Below are positions 1 through 7,927 of a DNA stretch of 64,000 nucleotides, one piece after another (the stretch's first letter is position 1; the number at the start of each line of letters is the position of its first letter). The notes under the pieces were generated by a model. The model had not been told where the DNA came from. It worked only from the letters and a program-made list of their open reading frames with translations, and did not search any database. The stretch is from Rhizobium sp. BT03 (GTDB lineage: Bacteria; Pseudomonadota; Alphaproteobacteria; Rhizobiales; Rhizobiaceae): the NCBI RefSeq assembly GCF_030053155.1, contig NZ_CP125640.1, positions 2,551,001 to 2,615,000 on the forward strand. The letters run 5' to 3'. The translations under genes and the position numbers were made by a program.

Positions 1-177
1 GCCGCGGCGGAGGCTTTGGCGAATGCCGAACAGCTGCCCGAGGCGACCAAGGAGCTGCGGCGGCTGGAATATGCAGGTCTGGTCGATGCCTTGTTGAAAG
101 AGATGCGCGAGGCGATCTCGCAATCGAAAATCGTGATGCTCCGGCGGTCAACCGTCACCGGTCCGAAATCTCCGTAA
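1..177 (+). CDS. C-terminal end of an unidentified protein
   Basis: Frame 1 is open from the first base to a TAA at 175-177, giving the last 58 residues of a protein that starts before the window. The peptide is Ala/Leu/Glu-rich and looks helical (for example LPEATKELRRLE), with a short basic end (LRRSTVTGPKSP). It lies on the same strand as the next gene, 70 bases upstream. I do not recognise the family from this fragment. The reading frame is supported by codon use typical of the region and a clean stop, but the function cannot be inferred. Confidence 0.6.
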   Translation, partial: AAAEALANAEQLPEATKELRRLEYAGLVDALLKEMREAISQSKIVMLRRSTVTGPKSP

Positions 178-247
178 ACGCGTCCGTCATTTAAACGCTT
201 CAAGGCAAACGCTTCAAGGCAACCGCTTCAAGGGAGGTCCATGTGCG

Positions 248-1642
248 ATGAAAGCAATTTCCCGCAAACTGCTTGGTGGATTGTCGGCTCTGGCGATCAT
301 TGTGCTGCAGCCGGCCTTCCCCGTGCGAGCACAGGCTCCGGCGCCCGCTGCCGCCCCTGCCCCTGCCCCGACGGGCGCCGAGCAGCCCGCCGCTGCCCTT
401 CTCTCCGAAGACGAGCTTGAGGTGCTGGTGGCGCGGATCGCGCTCTATCCGGACGAACTGGTCGCGGCGATTTCGGCCGCCTCGCTCTTTCCCCTGCAGA
501 TCATCGAAGCGCAGCGTTTTCTGGAAGCGAAAAAGAAAAATGCCGACCTCAAGCCCAAAAGCGATTGGGACGGCAGCGTCGTTTCGCTGCTGAACTACCC
601 CGATATCGTCAAGATGATGAGCGAGGATCTCGATTGGACCCAATCGCTCGCCGATGCGCTCGCCAATCAGCAGAAGGACGTGCTGATCGCCATTCAGCAG
701 CTTCGCGACGAGGCGGTGGCAAAGAACATCATCAAGACGGACGACAAGGTGACGGTCGTCACCGAAAACGACAACATCATTATCCGGCCGACCGATCCCG
801 AGAAGATCTATATCCCGCAGTATCCGCCGGAAATGCTCTATGAGCCGGGCTATGCGACGGAACCGATCTCCTATTATCCCGACTACTACGACAGCTATTA
901 TTATCCCGGCGCCGCCTTCTTCGCCGGCGCCGTCACCGGGCTTGCCTGGGCCGCCATCGTCAACTGGGACGACTGGGGGGTATGGGGCGGCCGCTGGGAC
1001 GGCGATATCGACATCGATTGCAACAATTGCCTGAACAATCGCAACTTCAACGGCAAAATGAAGTTGAATGACGTCGACTGGGCGAATGTCGACCGCAGCA
1101 AGCTGAGCATCGGCAAGGATCAGCTTGGCAAGCTGGACCGGTCGGCGATCCAGTCGGGGTTGCAGGCCGACAATCGCAATCAACTGCGCAACAAGGCCGC
1201 GGACAGGCAGGCAAGCCAGGGGCCGGGCAATCGCGGCACGGCGGCGCGCGCGGACGATATCCGGAAAAGCACGGCGCAAGGGCTGAAGGCCAAACCGCAG
1301 GCAAACAGGCCGGCGGCCGGTGATCGTCAGACTGCGTCCCGGCCGGAGAACCGTCCCAAACAATCGGCCAATCGCCCTTCGGCGAAACCCGCGCAGAAAT
1401 CCGTCAAGAAACCCAGCAAACCGCAGATGGCTGCGAGGCCCGACAATCGCGGACGCCAGTCGAGCGCACTCGGCAATGTCCAGTCCGGCCGCCAGCAGGC
1501 CGTCGCCTCGAAACGAGGTGCACAAAGCATGGGCGCTCACCGCCCGGCAGCCCGTCCCGTTCAGCACTCGCGCCCAATGCCGTCGCGCGGCGGCGGCGGC
1601 CGCGGTGGCGGTGGTGGCGGCAGAGGAGGAGGACGGCGATGA
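248..1642 (+). CDS. DUF3300 domain-containing exported protein
   Basis: This 464-residue protein has a hydrophobic signal sequence at about residues 8-28 ending near VRAQA, then an Ala/Pro-rich linker (residues 30-45). The DUF3300 domain occupies about residues 50-210; a recognisable part is ALYPDELVAAISAASLFPLQ. A hydrophobic stretch near residues 220-240 (FFAGAVTGLAWAAIVNW) precedes a long basic, low-complexity tail that ends in a Gly/Arg run (RGGGGRGGGGGGRGGGRR). An SD-like GGGAGG lies ten bases before the ATG. The 3' end adjoins a DUF2950 gene, and these two families are often paired in Proteobacteria. An envelope role is likely, but the biochemical function of DUF3300 is unknown. The RG-rich tail could bind nucleic acid or anionic polymers; that is only inference. 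Confidence 0.85.
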   Translation: MKAISRKLLGGLSALAIIVLQPAFPVRAQAPAPAAAPAPAPTGAEQPAAALLSEDELEVLVARIALYPDELVAAISAASLFPLQIIEAQRFLEAKKKNADLKPKSDWDGSVVSLLNYPDIVKMMSEDLDWTQSLADALANQQKDVLIAIQQLRDEAVAKNIIKTDDKVTVVTENDNIIIRPTDPEKIYIPQYPPEMLYEPGYATEPISYYPDYYDSYYYPGAAFFAGAVTGLAWAAIVNWDDWGVWGGRWDGDIDIDCNNCLNNRNFNGKMKLNDVDWANVDRSKLSIGKDQLGKLDRSAIQSGLQADNRNQLRNKAADRQASQGPGNRGTAARADDIRKSTAQGLKAKPQANRPAAGDRQTASRPENRPKQSANRPSAKPAQKSVKKPSKPQMAARPDNRGRQSSALGNVQSGRQQAVASKRGAQSMGAHRPAARPVQHSRPMPSRGGGGRGGGGGGRGGGRR

Positions 1643-1671
1643 GACCCCTTCCAAGCCCATGGAGCTACATC

Positions 1672-2610
1672 ATGAGACGTCAAGCGATCGTAATCCCGCT
1701 CATGCTTGCGACAGCGCTTTGCGCGATACCGGCGACACCGGCGCTTTCGCAGGGCCAGACGGATCTCACCGAATACAAGGCGGCAAAGGCTTCACCGAAA
1801 TTCGACAGCCCGGATCTTGCCCTCGATCGGCTGAAATCGGTGCTCGGCTCCAATAATATCGGCGATCTTGCCGATCTGCTCGGCCTGAACGCGGACAGAC
1901 TGCGCGCCAGCAACGAGGCGATGATCGCTTATGGATTGATCCGGGAGGGCGCCGAGCGACAGATGATCCTGAAAGACGCCGATGGTGCGAAGATCGTTGC
2001 GATCGGCGATCGGCTCTGGCCTCTGCCGTTCCCGCTCACCGAGGACAAGGATGGGAAATGGTCCTTCGACACACAACGCGGCTTTGAGGAGATCGTCAAC
2101 CGGCGCATCGGCGAGAACGAACTGGCGACGATCGACACGATGCACGAATATGTGGCGGCGCAGTATCAATATGCATCCGACGATCGCGACGGTGACGGTA
2201 TTTACGAATTCGCCAAGAAACTGATCAGCAGTCCAGGCAAGCTGGACGGTCTCTACTGGGACCCGAAGGTCTATCCGGAAGAAAGCCCGGCAAGCGCGCT
2301 TGTGGAGACGGCCGCCTTCGGCGCCGCCAAACGCGGCGAAGGTTATTTCGGATACCGCTATCGCATCCTGACCGCCCAGGGCGACAATGTGCTCGGCGGC
2401 AAACAAAGCTACGTCATCAATGGATATATGACCGGCGGCTTCGCACTCATCGCTTGGCCGGTCACCTATCGGGTGACCGGCGTGCAGACATTTATCGTCA
2501 ACGGGAGGAGCGCCATCTACCAACGCGATCTCGGACCGCAGACGGAACAGCGCGCCGCCGCAATCAAGGAATTCAATCCGGATGCCAACTGGACCGTTGT
2601 CAGCGATTAG
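1672..2610 (+). CDS. DUF2950 domain-containing exported protein
   Basis: The protein is about 312 residues with an N-terminal signal peptide (MRRQAIVIPLMLATAL, cleavage near ALSQ). The mature part carries DUF2950 signatures such as EIVNRRIGENELATI, the YASDDRDGDGIYEFA segment and a C-terminal GGFALIAWPV. I chose the ATG at 1672 because a signal peptide begins there and GGAG lies seven bases upstream. An in-frame ATG at 1639 overlaps the stop of the preceding gene as ATGA and also has a purine-rich leader, so that start cannot be excluded. The tight spacing argues for co-transcription with the DUF3300 gene and a shared periplasmic function that is not known. Confidence 0.85.
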   Translation: MRRQAIVIPLMLATALCAIPATPALSQGQTDLTEYKAAKASPKFDSPDLALDRLKSVLGSNNIGDLADLLGLNADRLRASNEAMIAYGLIREGAERQMILKDADGAKIVAIGDRLWPLPFPLTEDKDGKWSFDTQRGFEEIVNRRIGENELATIDTMHEYVAAQYQYASDDRDGDGIYEFAKKLISSPGKLDGLYWDPKVYPEESPASALVETAAFGAAKRGEGYFGYRYRILTAQGDNVLGGKQSYVINGYMTGGFALIAWPVTYRVTGVQTFIVNGRSAIYQRDLGPQTEQRAAAIKEFNPDANWTVVSD

Positions 2611-2636
2611 GTTCGGGCAGCGTCCCGCGCCCCGTT

Positions 2637-3146
2637 TCAGAGGTGCGACGCCGCTGCCCCTGTCCGCCCCGACGCAATCAGGGGGGGCTTGTACGAGGCA
2701 GCGGCCATGGCGCGATTGGAATAGCGTTTGTTGCCCGTGACTTCCCGCCCGAGCCATTGCGGCAGCGCCGGCAGATCTTCTTCGCTCGCTATTTCGATCT
2801 CGGCGAGCGTCAATCCCTCATACGCTCCGGCAAAGACGTCCACCTCCCAGTTTCGGCCCTCGTGAAGGACCCGGTAGCGGGTCTTTTCAATAACGTGGCC
2901 AGTCGCATGGAGAAGCAGGTCTCGCGCCTCTTCGACGGGAATCTCATACTCATATTCGTCTTTCGCAAGCCCCATCGTATGGAATTTGATTGTCAGGCAG
3001 GCGGAACGACCGTCAATCAGACGGACACGCACCGGGTTCTCGCCGCGAGACAGATACCCCTGCTGCAGGACATGTGAAATGCTGGCCCGCGCGCGCCAGC
3101 TATCGTTACGCACGAGGAATTTGCGCTCGATCTCGGTCGCTTTCAC
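2637..3146 (-). CDS. CYTH domain protein (inorganic triphosphatase-like)
   Basis: The CYTH fold is recognised from the N-terminal EIERKFLV signature and the later acidic and basic pairs expected of the triphosphate tunnel (VRVRLIDG, CLTIKFH, EYEYEIP, EKTRYRV, LAEIEIASEED). The family hydrolyses triphosphates such as inorganic triphosphate or thiamine triphosphate in a metal-dependent way. I place the start at the GTG at 3146, which has GGGAGA seven bases upstream and gives 169 residues, close to the usual length; an upstream ATG at 3200 would add 18 unlikely residues. The gene converges with the DUF2950 gene, 26 bases apart. The exact substrate cannot be told from sequence. Confidence 0.88.
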   Translation of the reverse strand: MKATEIERKFLVRNDSWRARASISHVLQQGYLSRGENPVRVRLIDGRSACLTIKFHTMGLAKDEYEYEIPVEEARDLLLHATGHVIEKTRYRVLHEGRNWEVDVFAGAYEGLTLAEIEIASEEDLPALPQWLGREVTGNKRYSNRAMAAASYKPPLIASGRTGAAASHL

Positions 3147-3275
3147 GTTGATTTCTCCCGAAGGATTTCCGGTTTTCTCCGAATCCCGGAAATGCTCCAC
3201 TCCTTGTTCTCACATAATTCCCGAAGCAAAAGGGCTAGGCGCTTTTGCTGGAACTGCTCTCGCTTTTCCTGCCGG

Positions 3276-3743
3276 TCACTCGACAGGCGGCTCCCAGGTG
3301 AGGAAGAAGCCGACGTCTCCGGGCATGCCGTCCGGGAAGTTGATGATCATGGCCTTCAGCCCGTATCCCTGCGGCTTGGCAACCTCTTCGAAAAGTTCGA
3401 GAAGTTCCTTTGCCTTTCCCTGCAGCGTCTTCTGCCATCCCGACAGGTTATTGTTGATGGCCCGGCCGCTGTCGGAGCAGAAGGTCGATGGAAAGCTGTA
3501 GATCAGCGCCTCGTATTTGCCGTCTGCGGCCGCTTTCATGACCAGCCGCTTGATGGTGGCGCGCTCGGCCTCGCCGAGCTGTTTGCGGAAAAAATCTTCG
3601 ACGAATTCCGCGTGTTTCTTTGCTTCACGCGCCTTGATCTTTTCGCTGCGCTCCATCTCGACAAGCTGAAGCTCCAGAGCACGTTTGCGCAGTTCCTCTG
3701 CACTCGTCATCGGATGGGATGTAGAGGTCTCAGGTGATGTCAT
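3276..3743 (-). CDS. conserved hypothetical protein with N-terminal coiled coil
   Basis: A 155-residue soluble protein of unknown function. Residues 12-50 are strongly charged and helical (ELRKRALELQLVEMERSEK), likely a coiled coil. The C-terminal half holds a compact hydrophobic domain with INNNLSGWQKTLQGKA and a final GDVGFFLTWEPPVE. An excellent SD (GGAGGAGG, six bases before the ATG at 3743) fixes the start; the longer frame from 3809 lacks one. No transmembrane segment or signal peptide is visible. It is divergent from the winged-helix/TPR gene downstream, with about 245 bases between the starts. I do not recognise a named family. Confidence 0.8.
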   Translation of the reverse strand: MTSPETSTSHPMTSAEELRKRALELQLVEMERSEKIKAREAKKHAEFVEDFFRKQLGEAERATIKRLVMKAAADGKYEALIYSFPSTFCSDSGRAINNNLSGWQKTLQGKAKELLELFEEVAKPQGYGLKAMIINFPDGMPGDVGFFLTWEPPVE

Positions 3744-3988
3744 CGCAGCCTCCTCCAGAATACCCGGCGATGATAGGGCGAGCTTGGAGACTAAGGCAGT
3801 AAAATACATGACCGGGCCGGTAGAATACGGTATCCTACGCCGGCCTTTCGCAAATCGTGACTACGTCCATTCTTTGGCCAGTCATCGGATTCTTTTGGCG
3901 TTGGGTGGGGTATTCAGCTGGGCAGCATTGCCGTTACGGCTGGCGGGGCGTGCTGCAGATTGTTCGCAATCGGAGTCTGGGGGAACCG

Positions 3989-5770
3989 ATGACGAGTGCA
4001 GGCATAAACAGGGTCGCCGCCTCGCAGGAGGAGGTGCAGCAGCAACTCGAGCGAATTCTTTCCAGCCGGGAGTTCCGCCTTCCCGAACGGACGAGGAAGT
4101 TCCTTGAATTCGTCGTCACGGAAACGCTTGCGGGCCGTCGCGACTATCTGAAGGCCTTTACCATCGCGCAGGCCGTTTTTGGCCGGGACGCGAACTTCGA
4201 TGCCCAGCAGGATCCCTGCGTTCGTATCGAAGCCGGCCGGCTGAGACGGGAACTCGAACATTATTACCTGACCGCCGGCGGCGCCGACCGGATCATCATC
4301 ACCATCCCGAAGGGCGGCTACGCGCCGGTCTTCGATGTCATCGAGAGCGCTGGACCCGCGGAGTTGGTGCCGCCCGAACAGCCCGATCGGCCTGGCCTGT
4401 CGGGCGATGATAGCGGGCAGATCGATACGGCTGCGGATACGATCAGCCGGGAGCAACCGGACCGGCGTCTATCGCTGCCCCTATATTGGCTCCTTGCAGC
4501 GGGCGCCGTGCTCATCCTGGCCGCGACAGTAGCGCTCCTTCAGCAGTTGGGATCGCCGAATGCGGAGCGCGAGACGGTAGCGGGAACCGACAATCGCCCC
4601 ACCATCATCGTCGAGCGTTTTGAAAGCGCCCCCGACGGGAGCCTTGCCTCCGATATCTCCCGCGGCATGACCGACGATATCATCGAGAAGCTGGTCCGCT
4701 TCAACGACATCGTCGTCGTCACCGCCATGCCGCGGAAAACCGGCGAAGCTTCGCCAGGGCCGCTCTATGCCCTGCAGGGAAGTGTGCGGCTTGAGGGCAG
4801 CAACTTGCGCTCGACAGCCAGACTCGTGCGACGGGCCGATGCTGCTGTCATCTGGGCAAGCGACTACGATGCCGACTTGAAGATGCAAGGCATCCCGAAA
4901 ACACAAACGATCCTTGCCGGGGATATTGCCGCGGCGGTCGCGCGGCCGTTCGGCGTCATGTTCCAAACCGATACCGCGGCCATTGCCGGCAATGCGGACG
5001 CTTTTTCTTGCGTTCTCTCCTATTACAGCTACCGCAGCGAAATGACGGTCCAGGCTCATGAAGCGGCGAAATCCTGCCTGCAACAGGCCGTGGAAAAAAC
5101 CCCGGCCGATTCCAATGTCGCGGCCCTTCTTTCGTTAATATATCTCGACGAGTTCCGCTTTTCATACCAGCTTCACACGCAATCGACGGCCGCCACGCTC
5201 GGCATCGCCAAAGAACTTGCCGAGCATGCCGTGCAGCTCGACTCGAAGAATGCCCGCGCCCTTCAGGCACTGATGCTGGCCAACTTTTTCGGTCATGATC
5301 CGGCTGCCGCTCTCAGCGCCGGCGCCGCCGCCTATGCCAGCAATCCGAACGATACCGAAGTGGCCGGTGAATACGGCCTGCGCCTGTCGATGTCGGGGGA
5401 ATGGGATAGAGGCTGCACACTGATTTCGGAGGCCGTCGGCAAAAATGCCGGCCCACGCGGATATTACGAAGTCGGAATGGCCCTCTGCGCCTTCATGCGC
5501 GGCGACACGCAGGCTGCCGAACTCTGGTCGCGCATGTCTGATCTCAATTACAACCCGATGCATCGCCTCGTATTGCTCTCCATTCTCGGCGCGCTTGGAA
5601 AAAAGCAGGAGGCCGACGAACAGCTCGACTGGATCAGGCGCGAATCACCTGCACTGATACCGAACATCCGACGCGAAGTCGTCAGCCGGCTGGCGCGAAC
5701 CGAGGATCAGCAGCGGTTCTTTGCGGGAATAGAGGCTGCGGGGCTGTCGGTGCAATCGCCGAGAGATTGA
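3989..5770 (+). CDS. membrane protein with N-terminal DNA-binding-like domain and TPR-type C-terminus
   Basis: This 593-residue protein starts with a conserved module (residues 10-110: LPERTRKFLEFVVTETLAGR, VRIEAGRLRRELEHYY, PKGGYAPVF) seen in rhizobial adenylate-cyclase-like and CadC-like regulators, which resembles a winged-helix signalling domain. A single transmembrane helix follows near residues 170-190 (YWLLAAGAVLILAATVALLQ). A periplasmic TolB/FlgO-like domain (about 205-320) then leads into helical TPR-like repeats (about 335-585). I start at the ATG at 3989, preceded by GGGGGAACC; the frame is open upstream to 3857. The order of DNA-binding-like domain, one membrane helix and TPR domain suggests a one-component membrane sensor-regulator. 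The target is unknown. Confidence 0.78.
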   Translation: MTSAGINRVAASQEEVQQQLERILSSREFRLPERTRKFLEFVVTETLAGRRDYLKAFTIAQAVFGRDANFDAQQDPCVRIEAGRLRRELEHYYLTAGGADRIIITIPKGGYAPVFDVIESAGPAELVPPEQPDRPGLSGDDSGQIDTAADTISREQPDRRLSLPLYWLLAAGAVLILAATVALLQQLGSPNAERETVAGTDNRPTIIVERFESAPDGSLASDISRGMTDDIIEKLVRFNDIVVVTAMPRKTGEASPGPLYALQGSVRLEGSNLRSTARLVRRADAAVIWASDYDADLKMQGIPKTQTILAGDIAAAVARPFGVMFQTDTAAIAGNADAFSCVLSYYSYRSEMTVQAHEAAKSCLQQAVEKTPADSNVAALLSLIYLDEFRFSYQLHTQSTAATLGIAKELAEHAVQLDSKNARALQALMLANFFGHDPAAALSAGAAAYASNPNDTEVAGEYGLRLSMSGEWDRGCTLISEAVGKNAGPRGYYEVGMALCAFMRGDTQAAELWSRMSDLNYNPMHRLVLLSILGALGKKQEADEQLDWIRRESPALIPNIRREVVSRLARTEDQQRFFAGIEAAGLSVQSPRD

Positions 5771-6064
5771 GGTCGTGGGAGCGGAATGCCAGCGCCTCTG
5801 TGAGAGGCACGGCTTTCGCATGCACCGGTGCTTATTGCCGGCAAAAGCCCTGCCGGAATGCGATTTCAGGTATGTTTCGAATTCAAGCGCCTTGTGCTTG
5901 TCAGCAAAGGCGCAATACCAGAGCAAATTCCATGGTGCGAATTTGGCGGTATGGGTGGATTTTCCGGCATTGTGCGCCGACAGACGCTGTTTCAGATCTG
6001 CGGTCGAGCCGATGTATTCCTGTTCGGGAAAATCGACGCTGCGGAGAATATAAACGTACCACAT
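5645..6064 (-). CDS. GIY-YIG nuclease family protein
   Basis: The first 80 residues match the stand-alone GIY-YIG family common in rhizobia: WYVYILRS, then EYIGSTADLKQRLSAHNAGK, then ALEFETYLKSHSGRAF. The tyrosine and arginine pattern expected for the catalytic fold is present. Most family members end just after SGRAFA plus a few residues. Here the frame runs on for about 55 residues of basic, composition-biased sequence that overlaps, on the opposite strand, the last 126 bases of the TPR protein gene. The tail may come from a loss of the normal stop or a frameshift near 5820-5840. Family role is a structure-specific endonuclease, but many small members are uncharacterised. Confidence 0.75.
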   Translation of the reverse strand: MWYVYILRSVDFPEQEYIGSTADLKQRLSAHNAGKSTHTAKFAPWNLLWYCAFADKHKALEFETYLKSHSGRAFAGNKHRCMRKPCLSQRRWHSAPTTSISRRLHRQPRSLYSRKEPLLILGSRQPADDFASDVRYQCR

Positions 6065-6165
6065 CAGCGTTTCAGCCCGTCGTCGCCCTTCGGGCTATGC
6101 CGGGCACTGCTTCGGCCTAACGGTTTCTCGCGGCTGCGCCATGCGAAGCCCGTAAGGGCGAAGCG

Positions 6166-6241
<76 letters not shown>

Positions 6242-6391
6242 ATCAAGGTGGTCCGGCTGAGGGCCGGTCCTGGGATGCTTCGCAGGGCGTGCCCTGCGGA
6301 GTGGCGGCTTATTACTTCCGGTTTTCGGAGATAGCAAGCCTAAAAAATTCGGCCCGGAGAATTTTTTCCTCGCCGGGCCGAAATGCAGCCG

Positions 6392-6775
6392 TCAGACTTC
6401 GTCTTCGTCGCCGGTCACGCCGATGATGTCGCTCATGTCGTCGTCGTCATCGTCTTCGTCGGGTGTGAGGAAGGTGTCGTCGTCGTCATCGCCTTCGATT
6501 TCGACGTCGTCATCGCCCATATCCGGGATGTCGTCGCCGGAGGCGGCGTCATCGGCGTCCTCAAGCGAAACCAGTTCGACTTCGGTGTTTTCGGTATCGA
6601 CTTCCGCAACCTCGTCCTCTTCGGCAACATCGGCGATTGCCGACGTTTCCTCAAAGAAGGACAGGGGGTAGGACTTGCCGGTATAAGGAGAAACGATCGG
6701 ATCTCGGTTCAGATCATAAAACTTCTTGCCGGTTTCCGGATCGGTACGCTTGGTTCCAAGTTCCGCTTTCGCCAC
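6392..6775 (-). CDS. TIGR02300 family (FYDLN acid) protein
   Basis: The N-terminus matches the alphaproteobacterial FYDLN-acid family: AKAELGTKRTDPETGKKFYD, followed by the PYTGKSYP segment. I use the GTG at 6775 because family members begin MAK.ELGTKR and an AGG lies seven bases upstream; the frame is open further upstream. After residue 50 the 127-residue protein turns almost wholly acidic, with Asp runs (EGDDDDDTF, DEDDDDDDMSD), giving a very low predicted pI. The family is restricted to Alphaproteobacteria and its function is unknown. It lies just after the tRNA-Ala gene on the same strand. Confidence 0.88.
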   Translation of the reverse strand: MAKAELGTKRTDPETGKKFYDLNRDPIVSPYTGKSYPLSFFEETSAIADVAEEDEVAEVDTENTEVELVSLEDADDAASGDDIPDMGDDDVEIEGDDDDDTFLTPDEDDDDDDMSDIIGVTGDEDEV

Positions 6776-7102
6776 TATAAGCCTCGTGAGAATGGCCGAA
6801 TCCGAGATTCGGCAAATGCCGTTCAAGCCGGCGTTCCATCGGAATTTATAAGCCGGTCCCCTTAATCGCTGTGGCTTCCCATGTCAAAGCCAAACTTTAC
6901 GATCGGAGCGCAAGCTATTTCCGGCGCCAATGGATGACCGGCCGGCGGGTTTATGGTAACGAGCCGCGGCAGCCGCAGAGCTGAGCGAAGATCGTCGTCG
7001 GAAGGGGTGGCCTTGCGAAGAAAATGCTGCGCCTTTACAAGGGATTACGCCGTGCATGGCACCGCGCCGCCGCCTTTGAGCCAGTTGCCCCAGGATTGAC
7101 AG
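6776..7102. other. gap between the FYDLN-acid gene and cmk; no aroA found
   Basis: No credible gene is seen in these 327 bases. A 45-codon frame starting near 6952 (ATGGTAACG) and ending just before cmk is the only plus-strand candidate, and it lacks a good SD. In related Rhizobiaceae such as Sinorhizobium meliloti, aroA (EPSP synthase) normally lies here, directly upstream of cmk. No aroA signature (for example the IPGDKSISHR motif) appears in any frame. The stretch presumably carries the divergent promoters. Confidence 0.5.
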
Positions 7103-7750
7103 ATGAGCACCAAGACTTTCACCATCGCCATCGATGGCCCGGCGGCGGCCGGCAAGGGCACGCTTTCGCGCCGCATCGCCAAGCAATACGGCTTTCATCA
7201 TCTCGATACCGGCCTGACCTATCGCGCCACGGCCAAGGCGCTGCTCGACGCCGGCCTGCCGCTCGATGACGAGGCGGTGGCCGAAAAGATCGCGCGGGAG
7301 GTTGAACTCGCCGGATTGGATCGCGATATACTTTCCAAACATGAGATCGGCGAAGCCGCCTCGACAATAGCCGTCATGCCGGCGGTGCGCCGGGCGCTTG
7401 TGGAGGCACAGCGGCGATTTGCGACGAAGGCGCCGGGAACCGTGCTCGACGGGCGCGATATCGGCACGGTCGTCTGCCCGGATGCGCCGGTCAAGCTCTA
7501 TGTGACGGCAACGCCGGAGGTGCGCGCCAGACGCCGTTACGACGAGATCCTCGGCAAGGGGGCGACGGCCGATTTCGATGCGATTTTCGAGGACGTCAAG
7601 CGGCGCGACGAACGCGACATGGGACGGGCCGACAGCCCTTTGAAACCAGCAGTCGATGCGCACTTGCTTGATACGTCGGAAATGAGTATAGAGGCCGCGT
7701 TTCAAGCCGCTCAATCGGTCATCGATGCGGTCTTGAACCGAAATGCCTAA
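7103..7750 (+). CDS. cmk: (d)CMP kinase
   Basis: The enzyme phosphorylates CMP and dCMP using ATP in pyrimidine nucleotide metabolism. The P-loop GPAAAGKGT sits at residues 12-20, followed by the LDTGLTYRA nucleotide-binding segment. The central [20 protein letters not shown] and the late RRDERDMGR lid motif are typical of the family. At 215 residues it is of normal length. It is followed by rpsA after a 177-base leader, an order conserved in many Proteobacteria, so the pair is probably partly co-transcribed. No clear SD other than CAGG ten or so bases upstream of the ATG is visible. Confidence 0.97.
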   Translation: MSTKTFTIAIDGPAAAGKGTLSRRIAKQYGFHHLDTGLTYRATAKALLDAGLPLDDEAVAEKIAREVELAGLDRDILSKHEIGEAASTIAVMPAVRRALVEAQRRFATKAPGTVLDGRDIGTVVCPDAPVKLYVTATPEVRARRRYDEILGKGATADFDAIFEDVKRRDERDMGRADSPLKPAVDAHLLDTSEMSIEAAFQAAQSVIDAVLNRNA

Positions 7751-7927
7751 ATTCAAGCGATTTTGCATGCTCAGACGCATGGATCGCTTTTAATACAGCA
7801 GCCTGAAATTCCGTCCAAGCGCCGGATTGCCTTCGTGAAAGAGGGCGGACTGGGTTCAGGCCCGTTCAACGCAAACCAACCGGCGCATACGTGTCCGCTT
7901 CCCTATCCAGGACACGCAGGAGATTTT

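Noticed and set aside
200..1660. 486-codon minus-strand frame opposite the DUF3300 gene
   Set aside because: It mirrors the real gene in the complementary frame, has no SD, signal or family motif, and reads as compositional antisense of Asp/Ala-rich sequence.
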